Below the pieces are notes generated by a model. The model was not told the origin of the DNA and ran no database searches. It saw nothing but the letters and a program-made list of their open reading frames with translations. The translations under genes and the position numbers were made by a program. This document shows, piece after piece, positions 12,181 to 23,648 of a stretch of DNA of 64,000 bases; positions within the stretch are counted from its first letter, which is position 1; each line of letters opens with the position of its first letter. Location: positions 558,001 through 622,000 of the forward strand of contig JASKMD010000020.1 in NCBI GenBank assembly GCA_030144725.1. Direction: 5' to 3'. This stretch comes from Haematococcus lacustris (Eukaryota; Chlorophyta; Chlorophyceae; Chlamydomonadales; Haematococcaceae).

Positions 12181-12348
12181 GGGTGGTGCGGAACTCATCC
12201 ACAGTCACCACCTTGCCTAGCACCCTGTTTGTTGGCCTGCCGCTGTTGGGCCTCTCCACCACCTTGCGGCAGGCCTGCTGTACAGCCTTGGGCCCCCACC
12301 CATCCCGGGTGCCAATGCCTGCGTTGCCAAAGAACAGTTGCCAAAGAA
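12181..12348 (-). pseudogene. Fanzor copy C, fragment around RuvC-II
   Basis: Minus-strand translation gives FFGNAGIGTRDGWGPKAVQQ, then RKVVERPNSGRPTN and KVVTVDEFRTT. This is the conserved block leading into the RuvC-II glutamate (VDEFRTT retained). Nothing of RuvC-I or RuvC-III is attached: the 5' side runs straight into the GGCGGG array at 12350 and the 3' side stops at about 12181. Confidence 0.75.
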
Positions 12349-12349
12349 C

Positions 12350-12957
12350 AGGGGCGGGGGCGGGGGCGGGGGCGGGGGCGGGGGCGGGGGCGGGGGCGGG
12401 GGCGGGGGCGGGGGCGGGGGCGGGGGCGGGGGCGGGGGCGGGGGCGGGGGCGGGGGCGGGGGCGGGGGCGGGGGCGGGGGCGGGGGCGGGGGCGGGGGCG
12501 GGGGCGGGGGCGGGGGCGGGGGCGGGGGCGGGGGCGGGGGCGGGGGCGGGGGCGGGGGCGGGGGCGGGGGCGGGGGCGGGGGCGGGGGCGGGGGCGGGGG
12601 CGGGGGCGGGGGCGGGGGCGGGGGCGGGGGCGGGGGCGGGGGCGGGGGCGGGGGCGGGGGCGGGGGCGGGGGCGGGGGCGGGGGCGGGGGCGGGGGCGGG
12701 GGCGGGGGCGGGGGCGGGGGCGGGGGCGGGGGCGGGGGCGGGGGCGGGGGCGGGGGCGGGGGCGGGGGCGGGGGCGGGGGCGGGGGCGGGGGCGGGGGCG
12801 GGGGCGGGGGCGGGGGCGGGGGCGGGGGCGGGGGCGGGGGCGGGGGCGGGGGCGGGGGCGGGGGCGGGGGCGGGGGCGGGGGCGGGGGCGGGGGCGGGGG
12901 CGGGGGCGGGGGCGGGGGCGGGGGCGGGGGCGGGGGCGGGGGCGGGGGCGGGGGCGG
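12350..12957. repeat. (GGCGGG)n array, about 101 units
   Basis: An essentially uninterrupted hexamer array of about 608 bp. Every frame stays open (RG, GA and GG repeats), so the long frames across it are artefacts. It has strong G-quadruplex potential on the plus strand and abuts Fanzor fragment C. Confidence 0.98.
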
Positions 12958-13941
12958 TTACCCAGAGCTGCAGACTAGCGTGGGCTTACCATTGATGGGC
13001 TCCTGAAGCGCTCCATGGAGGATCAGCTGCCGGGCTTCCCACATCGGGCTAGCCTTGCGGCCCGGCCGACTTCGATGCAAGCCCCATAAGCCAGCTGTCT
13101 AGACACCATCAAATCAGCCGGCACCAACTGACAGGAATCCTATCCATGTTGATCAATACGACGCCGCATCCCAGGCATGTGCTTTTGACTTTGCGTTCTT
13201 TCACTTTTGCATTCTTGCATTCTCGCATGAAATGAATGAATTTGCATTGCAAGACTTGAATCGGCTGTGCCTGCGGCTGTGTGTCTGCTGTGGTAGTGCG
13301 CTGCCTCTTCTTATAGGAATTGTAGAGGGTTAGGGTGCTGGATGCTGGATCTGGATGCTGGCTATAGGCATATAGGCTATAGGTCAGGGCCTCCCAACTC
13401 TGATGTTTTGGCATGTAAGACCGTTACATGCGACCGATTGCTCCGGGAGCAGGCCGATGTCTTTAGCCCCGCGCGGCATGGCTTAAACGCGGACTCTAGT
13501 TCTGGCAGCAACCTGCAGCTGCTTCGATTGTGGTCGACAGGGTGGTTGGGATCCGCCGGCCACCCTCAAGACATCGCGCAGTGCAGGCGTGTTGTTGGTG
13601 CTCTACGCATAGGCGCTGCTGCCAGCCCGCGAGGTGAGGTGCACGCAGCAGTTGCCACCATTCTCGCGCCAGCACATGTTACCCGACGAACATGTGATGA
13701 TGCAGGAGTGTCCGAGTACACCACAGTACCTGACTATAGGCTATAGGCTATATATAGGCTACCTGTGAAATCATGGTATGCTGGATCTGGGTGCTGGGTG
13801 CTGGGTGCTGGATCTGGATGCTGGCTATAGGCATATAGACTGTAGGTTATAGGCTATATATAGGCTACCTGTTAAATCATGCCAGACAAACAAATTCAAT
13901 GCAGTTAAACAAAACCGATAATTCATAGTATTTGTGATGGC
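12958..13941. other. Spacer with short duplicated AT-rich motifs
   Basis: No gene recognised. Related segments recur at about 13337-13385 and 13776-13840 (GGATCTGGATGCTGGCTATA), and a stretch ending in CTACCTGTGAAATCATG occurs at about 13745-13775 and again, with one change, at about 13851-13881. This lies directly upstream of Fanzor copy D and could be its 5' region; no N-terminal exon of D could be placed here. Confidence 0.4.
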
Positions 13942-15387
13942 TTGACGATGTTGTTTTCTATGGCTCACAAAAATAGACAGCCCAGCCCCAAGCACAGCTT
14001 CGCGCACATCGTGCACACCGACGGAGTCGCCCTCAGCGTGATGTTCCTGCGGCCCAAGCCTGCCGCTCCACCCGCAGACCCGCCGCGGATGGGCAGGCAC
14101 ATGGGCGCAGTCAACCCGCTGGCCCACCTCGACGCGGAGTGGCTGGGCGTGGACCCCGGCAAAACAAACATGGCAACAGTGGCGCACGAGGAGCGCAGCG
14201 CTGCCGGCACAGTGGTGTCCGTGTGGCAGAGATCTCTAACCGCCGGGCAGTACTACCGCGACAGCGGCATCACACGGCAAGCCCAGGCAACCAAGAAGTG
14301 GCTGGCCGAGGTGAAGACGCAGCTCACAGCCCTGTCACAGGTCAGCAGCAAGCCCAGCTCGCTGGCCTCGTACCGGCGGTTCGCCGACACCGTCCTAGCG
14401 ACGTACGACGCCATGTGGGCCGAGGTCTCCAAGCCGCGCTGGGCCAACGCCAAGTTCAGGCTGTTCTGTGGCAAGCAGCGCGTGGTGGCAAGGTTCTGGT
14501 CCAAGGTAAGGCCTATTATTAGTAGGCCTATAAGCTAGGGAGTAGCCAATCAAAGTCGACAAGTTGTTGTTGTTGCTGCTACTGCTAAACCTGACCTTAC
14601 ACATGTGTGCCTTGTGTGTTGTACCATGTGTGGCTGCAGCTCATCAAACAGGCCAAGCAGCGGTGGCCGGACCGTGTCCTGGCACTGGCCTATGGGGCTG
14701 CTTGCTTCAGTGGCAGCGGCAGCATTGGCTGCAGGGGTGTCCCGGTCAGCCAGATGCTGAAGGAGGCGCTGAGGCAGTTCCCAGCAGGGCGAGTGGTGAT
14801 GGTAGATGAGTTCCGCACCAGCCGGGTCAGCTCAGCCTACAGCCACCCCAGTGAGGCCCTCCCTGGGCAGCCCGCCTGCGTCCTTCAGGTGAGAGGGTCA
14901 GTGGGAGAGGGTCAGGGTAGTGCTGGGAGGTGGTGGAGTCAAGGTGGCTGGGTAGGGTCAAGATTGGGAAGGTTAGGAAAAATCTTACAAATGTGCATTG
15001 CCTCATGTGTCCATGCACGTGGCTGCGGCCAGTGTACAGCGAGGCGAAGCGTTCCCAAGTCAGGGGCTTGATGTGCTCAACAAGCAACAACATCAGGTAA
15101 GCAATGGCCTGACATTGCACATGTGCATGGCCGCAACATATCCCACATGAAGTGACACATGACATGGCACATGACTTGACTTCATGCATTTCCCACATCC
15201 ATGTGCAGGTTCTATGACCGGGACGTCTCAGCCGCGCTGTGCAGTCGGCCCAGGCCCACGCCCCACTGAGCTGTGCTACTGGGATGGCCGCCCAGCCATG
15301 CCAAAGCCAGGCCGGCCAGGCCAGGAGTGGGTGTACTTGCGTGACAAGGCCCTGCTGCGTAAGTGGCGGCGCAAGTGGCGGCGATAG
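13942..15387 (+). CDS. Fanzor copy D, TnpB-like RNA-guided nuclease (N-terminus not found)
   Basis: Fanzor proteins are eukaryotic homologues of IS200/IS605 TnpB: RuvC-fold nucleases guided by an RNA encoded at the element's 3' end. Exons: ~13942-14505, 14640-14888, ~15033-15096 and 15209-15387. The borders are clear except the third acceptor, whose phase does not join cleanly to exon 2. All three RuvC motifs are present: WLGVDPGKTNMATV (RuvC-I Asp), VVMVDEFRTSRVSS (RuvC-II Glu) and FYDRDVSAAL (RuvC-III Asp). HIVHTDGVALSVMFLRP before RuvC-I matches FARRVETDGVSLSVHFVRS in copy H, which has ~480 further N-terminal residues; I could not find these here. The zinc-finger region keeps one clear Cys (MCSTSNNIRFYDRD). 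The C-terminus is very basic (LLRKWRRKWRR). It belongs to a different subfamily from copies H, J and K. Possibly intact, possibly truncated. Confidence 0.75.
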
Positions 15388-15809
15388 CCAGCTAAAGCAA
15401 GACAATCCAAGAAACCAAGATACCAAACCCCTCACAAAGGGGATGTGTGTGAGTAAGAGCTATAGAGTAGGGTAGAACTCTTGCTAGTAGTAGCCTGGAG
15501 GCACACACACCAGAAGGCTAAGCTGGAGTGGGCAGTAGGCACACCGTCAGTAGCCTTTACAATAATGATCTCGCAGCCTGTGTTTGATTACAACTCATGC
15601 TTTATTTTGGTGTTGCATGAGGGCTGTAGGGATTAACTTGAGGACTCAATGCTTTCCCATCGCGGTACGGCAGCAATTGCATTTTGGTGTGACTCGATGA
15701 CTAGCATTTGATGTTTTGCGGCGGTGTATTTACATGTAGAGCTGCGCACATTCAGCCTCTTTGCCGCCTGTCTCTTGGCCCCGGCTGGCTCTGGCTAGCT
15801 GCAGCCCGC
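15388..15809. other. Spacer between Fanzor D and ICME
   Basis: Should contain the 3' region of Fanzor D, where a guide RNA would be expected, and the promoter and 5' UTR of ICME. A small hairpin (CCCC-TCACAAA-GGGG) lies near 15427-15441. It lacks the 3' hairpin shared by copies H, J and K. Confidence 0.35.
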
Positions 15810-18800
15810 ATGATGGCTGGGCCTGTTGTCGTAGCCGAGTGCGACGGTCTTGCGACGCTCCAGCATCAGCCGAGGCCTCAACACCAGAAGCATATGCCGG
15901 CACCGACTCCGACCCTCGTGGCCTCGTCCGTCACTAGCATCCCGCAGCCACACAAGGTGTTGCGGAAGTATAGACAGGCAATGTCGTGGGATAGCTTAGG
16001 GCACCTCGCCAAAGCTGCCTTGGCCTCTGCGCCCACCACGCCGTGGTCCGCGGTCAAGTGGGTGTTCGCGCGCGTGACACTGATGCTGCGCTTGACGGGA
16101 GTTTTGCTGAGCTACTTGGGCCTCGGTAGGTGCGCCCGCCTGGTTAGTGTGCCGCTCGCCTGAACTGTTGCCCTGCTGTTAACCCCCGCCCTGACCCTGG
16201 CTGGTGGCAGGGTACCATTGGGCCATTGACTTCTGGCGCTTCGTAGCTTACACCATGCTTCTGCTGCCCGGCTTTTTGCCAATGGTTGTGTTCTACTTCT
16301 TCTCCCCGCGCGTCATTCGTAACGTGGCGTACGGAAGTGGGGTGGGTGGACTCTGGCTCCCGTCTCCTGTCACAGTACAGTAGGAGACAGGGGGCAGGGT
16401 CAAGGGAGGGTCAGAGGAGGGTCAAGGGAGGGTCTAGGGAGGGTCTGGGCAGGGTCAGGGGAGGGTCAGGGGAGGGTCAGGGGAGGGTCAGGGGTGGGTC
16501 AGGCGAGGTAGGGTGCTCCTTCACACCATGGGCCATAATGTCACCTGCATGCATGCAGCCTCGACAAACGCTGGATTGGTACCTACCCAGGCATGGCAAG
16601 CCTTGCCAGCGGTACCCAGTGGTCATCTATGTGACAGGTAAGTTGAACAGGACACCGTGGCGCATTGGTTCTCACATTCTTGATATCTCCATGGTTCCCT
16701 GTTTGAGTCTGGGGAAACCTCCAATCTCAACCTAGGTAGCTGACTCATTCATACCCTCACTTATATCAAGACACTCCTATCCAGCCTCACTGAACCCCTA
16801 CAGTAAGCAAGCGTATAGTTATTCAGGGATGCTTGGTGCAGGACTCTTCCCACCTGCCAATAGCGACTGGGAGCAGCTCTGCGTGTTCCTGGCCAGAAGG
16901 GCCCAGGCTGCAACAACAGCAGCCCAGCAGCAGGCCCCTCTGGCAGCAGCAGCCCAGCAGCAGGCCCCTCTGGCAGCAGCAGCAGCAACACCCACCAGCT
17001 GACATAGGCAAGGCCTGGCTGACAAGCGGGTGATCATGTTTGACCCAGCCACACAGATATGGGTATGGGGCTGGAGCCCGACAGTATCCAGGCAGTCAGC
17101 ACAGCCTCAGGTGTGGGATGAGGAGGGCATACTGCCCAGCTTTACCTGGCTTACCAGGGTTCACAGTAACTCAGGCGACAGTATGAAGATGGAGGACGGC
17201 CTGCATGTCATCTGGTCTCTGGGCCTTATCATGGGTGCCCACAACCCCTAGCCTGCTCCTGCCCTCCTGTCCCTGACCGTAGGGCCCAGGCGACAGCATG
17301 AGGATGTATGAGTATGAGGATGTATGACAGTATGACAAGCATGAGGATGTGTGAGGATGATTGCAACAGCAGGGCCATGAGGCGAGGGTGGCTCTGTCCA
17401 ACTAGTTTGTACGGGTGTATAACGAATTGTGGTTTTCCCCGCAACAGAAAAGGATAAGAAGGTTAATAAGGCTAAGAAGGTTAGACCAGCTCCTGGCTGC
17501 AGGGGGGGCCTGGTCCATTGGTTACAAGGCCTGGGGGGCAATCCTTGCGGAGCGCCTGAGCGCTGCGGGCGCGCTGGTGGCCACCATTGACTATCGCAAC
17601 TTCCCGCAGGTGGGCATGTGGCCTGGGCCAAGGTGGGGTCCAACAGCGGCAGCAGTAGCGGCAGCAGCAGTGGCAGCAGCGGCAGTGGCAACGGCAGTAG
17701 CAGCGGCAGTGGCAGCAGCAGCGCAAGCCAGCAGGTTCCCAATTGCAGAGTAGGCCACATGTCATTGCTTCCCTCACTCCAGCTTTCAGCTCTCAACCCC
17801 GCATGCACACTGCTCGCAGCATGCACCTCGTACTACTGAATCACAGTCATTGCTGCTGAAGTGCAGGGCAATGCTCTGGACATGCTGCAAGATGTGAACA
17901 CAGGCATCAGCTGGATCTGCAGCCAGGTGAAGAGGTGCCACCCAGCAGCACTGCCATGAGGGCAATGGCGCGGATAAAGCATCAACACACTGATGCCACC
18001 CAGCTGCACTGCACTTGTTTAGGGAAAGGCTGGACTGGACAAACGCAGTCAGGGCCTTATTGAAGAGCAATAACCAAAAGTGACTTACCTTTGACTCAAA
18101 TACACCTAGACACTCTGATGACATGACTGACCTTGATCTCCTTACTCCAACAAGGTGCCATCCAGCAGCACTGCCATGAGAGCAATGGCATGGACTAAGT
18201 GTCGCCACATTGCTGTCTGCTGTCTGGAGGTGAGCATCTGGTTCTGCACCCAGCTCTGTCATGTTGCGTCACGGCTGCAGTGTGGCCTGTATGGAGGGGA
18301 CCCTGGCAATGTGGTGCTGGTGGGGCAGAGTGCGGGCGGGCACCTAGCAACCCTGGCCCTCATGCGTCAAGTGAGTGGTGGCCTCCCTGCCACGCTGTTC
18401 TTGGGCCTTTGTATCACCGACAGACTGTGCCACAGCAGTAGGCAGTAGAGGGCTCTCAGCCCAGCACCCTCCGCCATGGGTGTGACGGCTCCAGTTGAAG
18501 TCGTGGTGGTAGCCTGGTGCAGCCTGCGGAGGATAGAGGGACATCGTATGCCAGCAGAGCAATGGAAGGCAGGAGGGCTGAGGAGGGGAGCTGTGTTACC
18601 CTGACAGCATGGGCGTCTGGGAGCGTTGTGACACATGCATGCTCTTGCATCGGCACAGCGCAGTGTGGTGCGCTGGCTTTCAAGCCATCAGCACACGCTG
18701 GGCTTGCGTCACACCACAAGCTCACTCTCAAGATCAATATGCCATGTTTATGCCATTGATTAGTCGCACCCACGACTGCATCCTTGAGGTCCGCCTCGCA

Positions 18801-20743
18801 CCCCAGGCTGCATTAGTAGGGTTCCCTACATGTGCGGCCCTTGGGCATGTGACAGCTGAAGGGCCGCACCTGCAATCAGGAGTGCCAGTTTCAATGAGGC
18901 TGGCTGGCCAAAGCTGGTTTCGCCTGCACTTCCTGCAGCAGCAGGCATAAGCCACCATGGCCTATAGGCCTGCAGCCGCCGCCACACCTTGTACACTACC
19001 GCACTGAGCAATGATTGAATTCTACTGTTGTAAATGTCAGCCTGGTTTGGCTAGAGCTGAGGTCTATGCGGCTTTTCTTTGTAAAAGTGGCTCGAGTAGC
19101 AACACTACTGCAGGGACTAGTCAGCAGGGCAAGCAGGGCAAGTACTTCTGTAGTGGCACTGCAGAGACCTGCTAAGGACAGGGACTAGATTCAGGCTTTT
19201 TAAGATTAAGGGGACTACAGGCACACAGGCCAACGAAACTCATTCAACAAGGAACAACACGTTGGCCTGTGGGTAATTTCACTCCGCTACAATCATATTG
19301 AAGCATACAGCACAGGCTACAGCAGCAACCTACTAAGGGACATCAAGGGACTAGGGGACTGCAAGACGAAGCGCAGGCATACCAGGGGAGTGGGTCAGCT
19401 GACCTAGCACCTGCTGTGTTGCCCTGCACTGCGTGGGCCCTGCAGGCAGAGCGGATGGCCGGTGGCGTGAGCACGGAGCAGGGGTGGCCGGCCTGGGACC
19501 CCACCAATGTGCGCGCCTTCATTTGTGTCAGCGGGGCATACGACATGGCGGGCCTGGCAGACCACCTGCGCAACAGAGGACTGTACCGTGACGTGTTTGC
19601 GCAGGTGTGAGCTGGGCAGCCGTGACGCTGCTGTCACACGGCCTGCAGCACACCAGGTCTAGGGGGCCTTTCCTCACTCCTCACACCTCAGGACCCCTCA
19701 AGGCAAGGGCCTCACTCCTCACACATCAGGACCCCTCAGGGCAAGGGCCTCCCTCCTCAGCAAGTGTTCATGCTCAGTGCTGCGCCGTTACCGCTGCCCA
19801 TGCAACTCCACTGCCCTGCTGTGCCATGCAGGTTCTGGCATGGAGGGGGGCGCCATCCATGGCCCAGCTCTCCCCCTTGCGTGTGGCCCGCAGCTGGGCC
19901 AGTGCTGCCAGCCCCGCTGCGTTTATGCCGTCTGTAATGCTGGTGCATGGCACGGCGGATAAGAGTGTACCATGCAGCCAAGCCAGGGCGCTGCATGAGG
20001 CGTTGGTGCAGGCGGGTGTGGACAGCACTTGCAGGTGGGCTGGGCATGGCTGCGGTGGAGAGGGGCAGGGGCACCTGTGACGTGAAACCCTTGTCCTCCC
20101 ATCCTTACGCCATGCACAGCACGTGGACATAAGGGACTGAAAACCAGGGACTGGCGGCTTGTTCTAACCTGGGAGATTAGCTCTGAAACTAAGCATAGCC
20201 CTAATACAACCCTTAATACAACCCACCATCCTTGCGCTGTGCACAGCAGCTGTAGTCAACAGAGACATCCAGAGACACCCAGAGTTCAGTCTTAGCAAAT
20301 GAGGGTCACACCTGTCCTTCCTTCAGTAGAGGCCTACTTAGAACAGGCGACACGCCTGCCACAAGGCAGACTGCCTTCACTGCTCCCTGGCCTGCATGCA
20401 ACATGCCTGACAGAGGTGCTGGAGGTGCCAGCTGGGGCTGAGCTTGAGCATGTGCTTGGTCTGCCGGTTATGGGAGCTGCAAAGACTCCTTTGTATCCCG
20501 CAGGGCATGGCGTTTTCTTTGCCTGCATGCAGGCTGGTGAAACGTGCCACGCACACCCTGTTCCTGCTGGAAGGCCCAATGCTGGGCGGCAAGGACCCTC
20601 TGATGGAGTTGATGTTGCCTGTCATCTTTGGCCAGCCAAGAGGCCAGGAAGGCAGCGAGGCTGGGCCATTGCTGCCCACCCTGTACCGCCAGCTGTGCCC
20701 GGCTGTGCTGTGCACCTTGGCTGGGCTGGTCTGCCCATTTTGA
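15810..20743 (+). CDS. ICME: Isoprenylcysteine alpha-carbonyl methylesterase (ICME)
   Basis: ICME is an alpha/beta hydrolase that removes the methyl ester from prenylated protein C-termini at ER/Golgi membranes; the Arabidopsis enzyme affects ABA signalling. Nine exons join in phase: 15810-16125, 16211-16341, 16559-16637, 17503-17609, 17867-17926, 18281-18370, 19446-19604, 19832-20034 and 20533-20743, giving 451 residues (an in-frame ATG at 15708 would add 34). An N-terminal membrane segment ([20 protein letters not shown]) is followed by the oxyanion-hole motif [12 protein letters not shown] (~176), nucleophile elbow VGQSAGG (Ser ~248), [10 protein letters not shown] (Asp ~357) and [19 protein letters not shown] (His ~389). 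Length and motif order match plant ICME (~430 residues). Intron 3 carries Fanzor fragment E and a dispersed repeat; intron 6 carries a Fanzor 3' end. Confidence 0.92.
16648..16800 (+). repeat. Dispersed repeat family R2, copy 1 (ICME intron 3)
   Basis: About 150 bp, recognisably similar (roughly three quarters by eye) to 39558-39710, sharing GCATTGGTTCT(C/T)ACATTCTTG and the later CTCAACCTA(G/A)GTAG block. Function unknown. Confidence 0.65.
16895..17165 (+). pseudogene. Fanzor copy E fragment in ICME intron 3
   Basis: Contains the Ser/Gly linker ([20 protein letters not shown]) and then, with frame changes, the RuvC-I neighbourhood ([36 protein letters not shown]). The catalytic Asp position of GLDPG reads Glu (GLEPD). 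Same subfamily as copies B and G. Intronic, non-coding relic. Confidence 0.7.
19229..19305 (-). mobile_element. Detached Fanzor 3' end in ICME intron 6
   Basis: Matches the terminal ~77 bp of the element family (hairpin arms CAGGCCAACG and CGTTGGCCTG flanking the conserved loop, then GGGTAATTTCACTCCGCTAC). A 5'-truncated copy with no coding part. The hairpin arms carry a compensated pair of changes relative to other copies (CAACG/CGTTG against CAACA/TGTTG), which supports selection on pairing. Flanks show only a weak imperfect duplication. Confidence 0.75.
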
Positions 20744-21059
20744 TGTGTGATGTCGTAACAACTAAGGATGCGCTCACGGCGCCGTCGTCGCCCATTGGTG
20801 CCATTTATTCAGATGTTGTGGTTCTGCTGGTAATAATGGTGGTGCTGGTGCTGGCCGTGGAGATGGTGGTGGTGGTGGCGGTGGTGGTAGTGGTGGTGGT
20901 GTCTTCGAGGCCAGCATGGTCCCCGGATGTGGTGATCAATGAGCTGCTAATCATTCTGCATGAAGCACAGCAAGTACATAAACGCTGGTGGGCGTTGCGC
21001 ATGGCCTAAATCATGGCGTGGGCAGAGTTGGCAGCTGCGGCTAACAGGAACGAGCGGAG
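20744..21059. other. ICME 3' region with GGT-rich tract
   Basis: Downstream of the ICME stop. It includes a GGT/GTG-rich stretch (about 20840-20905). No further gene recognised. Confidence 0.35.
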
Positions 21060-21312
21060 CGAGACTTGTCCTACACCAGGCAGGGCAGACACGGGCAGTA
21101 GGCCATGCAGGTATATCATTAAAATGGTGCCTGGGACTCGTAGCCTCGTTTGCTAGGTGCTACAGTGGTGCTGGTGGGCACTGGAATGGGTTGTTGTGCC
21201 GTTTATGAACGGCCATCCTGCACCACTGTCATACTGTAACAGGGTCTTCATGGCAGGCAAGCTGGCCTACAAAGGGTGTGGGATAGATAGGCAGATCCTC
21301 ACTAACAGAGTC
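21060..21312 (+). pseudogene. Fanzor copy F fragment
   Basis: The 3' part encodes VFMAGKLAYKGCGIDRQILT, matching the pre-RuvC block of copy B (VKLASKGVVFDRHILTDGV). The whole ~240 bp is repeated directly at 22552-22790 (copy G start), with the shared block GGCAGGGCAGACACGGGCAG near its 5' end. The TIR element 21383-22551 separates the two. Confidence 0.6.
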
Positions 21313-21382
21313 ACCAGGTACACCTTGCCAAGCCGTCGTTCTGAGGCCTTTAATTGGGCGAAATTTACAGCGTGGCACTAAT

Positions 21383-22551
21383 GGTCACCCCGGCCATTGG
21401 CCATGCCAATCCGTGCCAGGCCTGCGCATCGCACCACGCCCTAGTGGAGGATAGCGAAGGCTATCGCGGTAACTCGCGCGCGCTAAAACTCGCCTTTTAG
21501 ACTGAAGCCTTGTCCCAGTACACCGCCCGCCACCAGGTCGAAACTTGAGATAGCGCAAACAAGCAGCGACCCACCTACAAGAGCAGGGTGGCGAGGCGCT
21601 CCGTGGCGTCCGTAGCAAAGTTCGCACCATGGAGGCAGCCTCGCAGGGCTGGCAGCTCGGTAGGGCTCTGCAGGGTGTATGGAGGTACGGGTTAAGGTAT
21701 GGGTTCCCGCCACAATGGTGGAGACCGCCACAATGGAGGTGTCCGCCACTGCCACTGCCACTACTTACCAGCTTGGCACGTATCGCTTTATGGTGTGCCA
21801 GAGCAGCGCGACGTCGGGGTCCAGGAGGGCTCATCGCAATTTTCGGTATCAACTTCGCGCACAGTGCGAGAAATGTAGCGATGAGGGCGCCCAGCGGCAG
21901 CACAGGGTCCAACCCGTCGGGGAAGCACCCAAGGACGCCGCCAATCACCCCCTGTGATGAGACCGCCCCATGTCACATTAACCCTCTTCAACATGTTGTC
22001 ATTGTATGTACCACACAAGGTGATGGAGCATGCCCGGGGATGCATCCCGGAATGTGGACTCGCCCAGCTATCCGACAGAGGTGGAAGCACGTGGAAAGGA
22101 CCACTGGCCAGAAAGTTAATGGTATTGACAAAAGCCCCGGAATGATGGGGTCTAGGCTTCAGCAGAGTGCACGGTAGCGAATCAAAGTCCACGCACGGTG
22201 CTGCTGACACCTCAGTGAGATGCTCTGCTTGCTTAACGGAAGGGTGAGGCATATCTCGCGCCAGGTGTCAGGAAGGGCCCGGGCCATGAGGGGTCCCGAC
22301 CCAACCCAGGGAATCTTGCGCTTCGACCTGCCACCCACGTACGGTCGCACCCTGTTGAGCCCCAGGCTGCAGCGAGCGAGCATGTTCACAGTCCGCGAGG
22401 ATGGCGGGCGGTGTACTGGGACAAGGCTTCAGTGCAAAACGCGAGTTTTAGCGCGCGTGACTTACCGCGATAGCCTCAGCTACCCTTCACTAGCGCGTGG
22501 TGTGAGCGTCGCGCCTGTCACGGATTGGCATGGCCAATGGCCGGGGTGACC
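21383..22551. mobile_element. 1.17-kb element with ~150-bp terminal inverted repeats
   Basis: The left arm 21383-21533 and the right arm 22402-22551 are inverted copies of each other, close to 87% identical by eye, beginning GGTCACCCCGGCCATTGGCC and ending with its complement. The long arms resemble Mutator-type or foldback elements, but I see no target-site duplication: the left flank ends CACTAAT and the right starts TATATCA. The interior has a minus-strand frame starting near 21948 (MIGGVLGCFPDGLDPVLPLG, then a hydrophobic run), which could be captured host sequence or chance. No transposase seen, so probably non-autonomous. Confidence 0.7.
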
Positions 22552-23411
22552 TATATCAGGCAGGGCAGACACGGGCAGTAGGCCATGCAGATATATCATT
22601 AAAATTGTGCCTGAGACGCTTAGCTTCGCTTGCTAAGTGCCACAGCGGTTCTGGTCACCCGAATGTGTGGTCATCTTGGTCACGAGCTGCCTTCCTATAC
22701 CCTCGGTCATATTGTATCAGGCTCTTCACGCCAGGCAAGCTGGTCTACAAAGGGTGTGGGATAGATAGGCAGATCCTCACTAACCAGGTCCCAGCAGCAG
22801 GCCCCTCTGGCAGCAGCAGCGGCAGCAGCAGCAAGCGCCCATCAGCTGACATAGGCAAAGGCCTGGCTGACAAGCGGGCGTCCCAGCCACACAGATGGGT
22901 ATGGGTTGGACCCCGGCGCCATCCAGGCAGTAAGCGCAGCCTCGGGGCGTGGGATGATATGGCATACAGGACAGCTTGTACATATGCAAGCTGACCAGTG
23001 GCCAGCTGCATGACAGTGGCTTGACCCAGGCCCGCCCCAGCACTGCGCGGTGGAATGACAACATCAAGCTCCAACTGCAGCACCTGGCAGCAGCCAGCCC
23101 AGCAGGCACCTACCTGGTGGCTATGTAGCAGCATGTGGCCGTCACCCTGGCCACCTGGAATGCAGTGTGGGAGGAGTACCTGCACCCCAAGTGAGCAGGA
23201 CAGAAGCTCAGGCTGTACGACGCTACAGAGGGTCCTGGATCGCTTTTCCGGGAAGGTGGGCGTGCAAATGGCAGAGGGGGGGAGGCAGGGCCAGAGGCCA
23301 ACAGACAAGCTGCCTGGCAAAGTGGTGACAGTGGAAAAGTTCCGCACCAGCCGGGTCAGCTTAGCTGTGAGCAGTCCCCAGCCCTGCAAGAGGTTTGACC
23401 ATATCAGGTAA
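22552..23411 (+). pseudogene. Fanzor copy G, degraded
   Basis: Follows the copy B protein through several frames: KLVYKGCGIDRQILTNQV, Ser/Gly linker and KRPSADIGKGLADKR, remnants of RuvC-I, LHDSGLTQARPSTARWNDN, WNAVWEEYLHPK, and a degraded RuvC-II end (PGKVVTVEKFRTSRVS, where the catalytic DE reads EK). In-frame stops interrupt it. RuvC-III is absent: the sequence leaves homology near 23411, just upstream of element H. Confidence 0.75.
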
Positions 23412-23599
23412 CACAGCCCCTAGTTGTTATCATAGATATCAAGGACAATGGCCAGCCAGGAGCAACGTTATGTTCTTAGCTAGCCTTGCTAATGTGACAT
23501 CCCAGCCCATACACCTCACCTTGTTTGCTCCGTATCAGTATCTTACTTGATACCTGCAGTGCCTTGAGGGGCACAGAGTCGTAAGTTTGGGCAAACCAG

Positions 23600-23648
23600 C
23601 CAAACTTAACTCATTCAATATGGAACAACATGTCTGACTGTGGGTAAT
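23600..23648 (-). mobile_element. Older Fanzor 3' end split by element H (left half)
   Basis: Contains the conserved terminal block (ACTCATTCAA, GGAACAACATGT, GTGGGTAAT) in minus orientation. Continuity resumes at 26569-26665 (CTACTG..., then GTTGAAGCGTCCTCGATTGC and later conserved text), so element H interrupted it. Confidence 0.75.

Noticed and set aside
11986..13006. Long RG, GA and poly-Gly open frames
   Set aside because: Produced by the GGCGGG hexamer, which has no stop codon in any frame.
13342..13746. 134-residue plus-strand frame upstream of Fanzor D as its N-terminal exon
   Set aside because: No similarity to the N-terminal half of copy H and no supporting splice phase.
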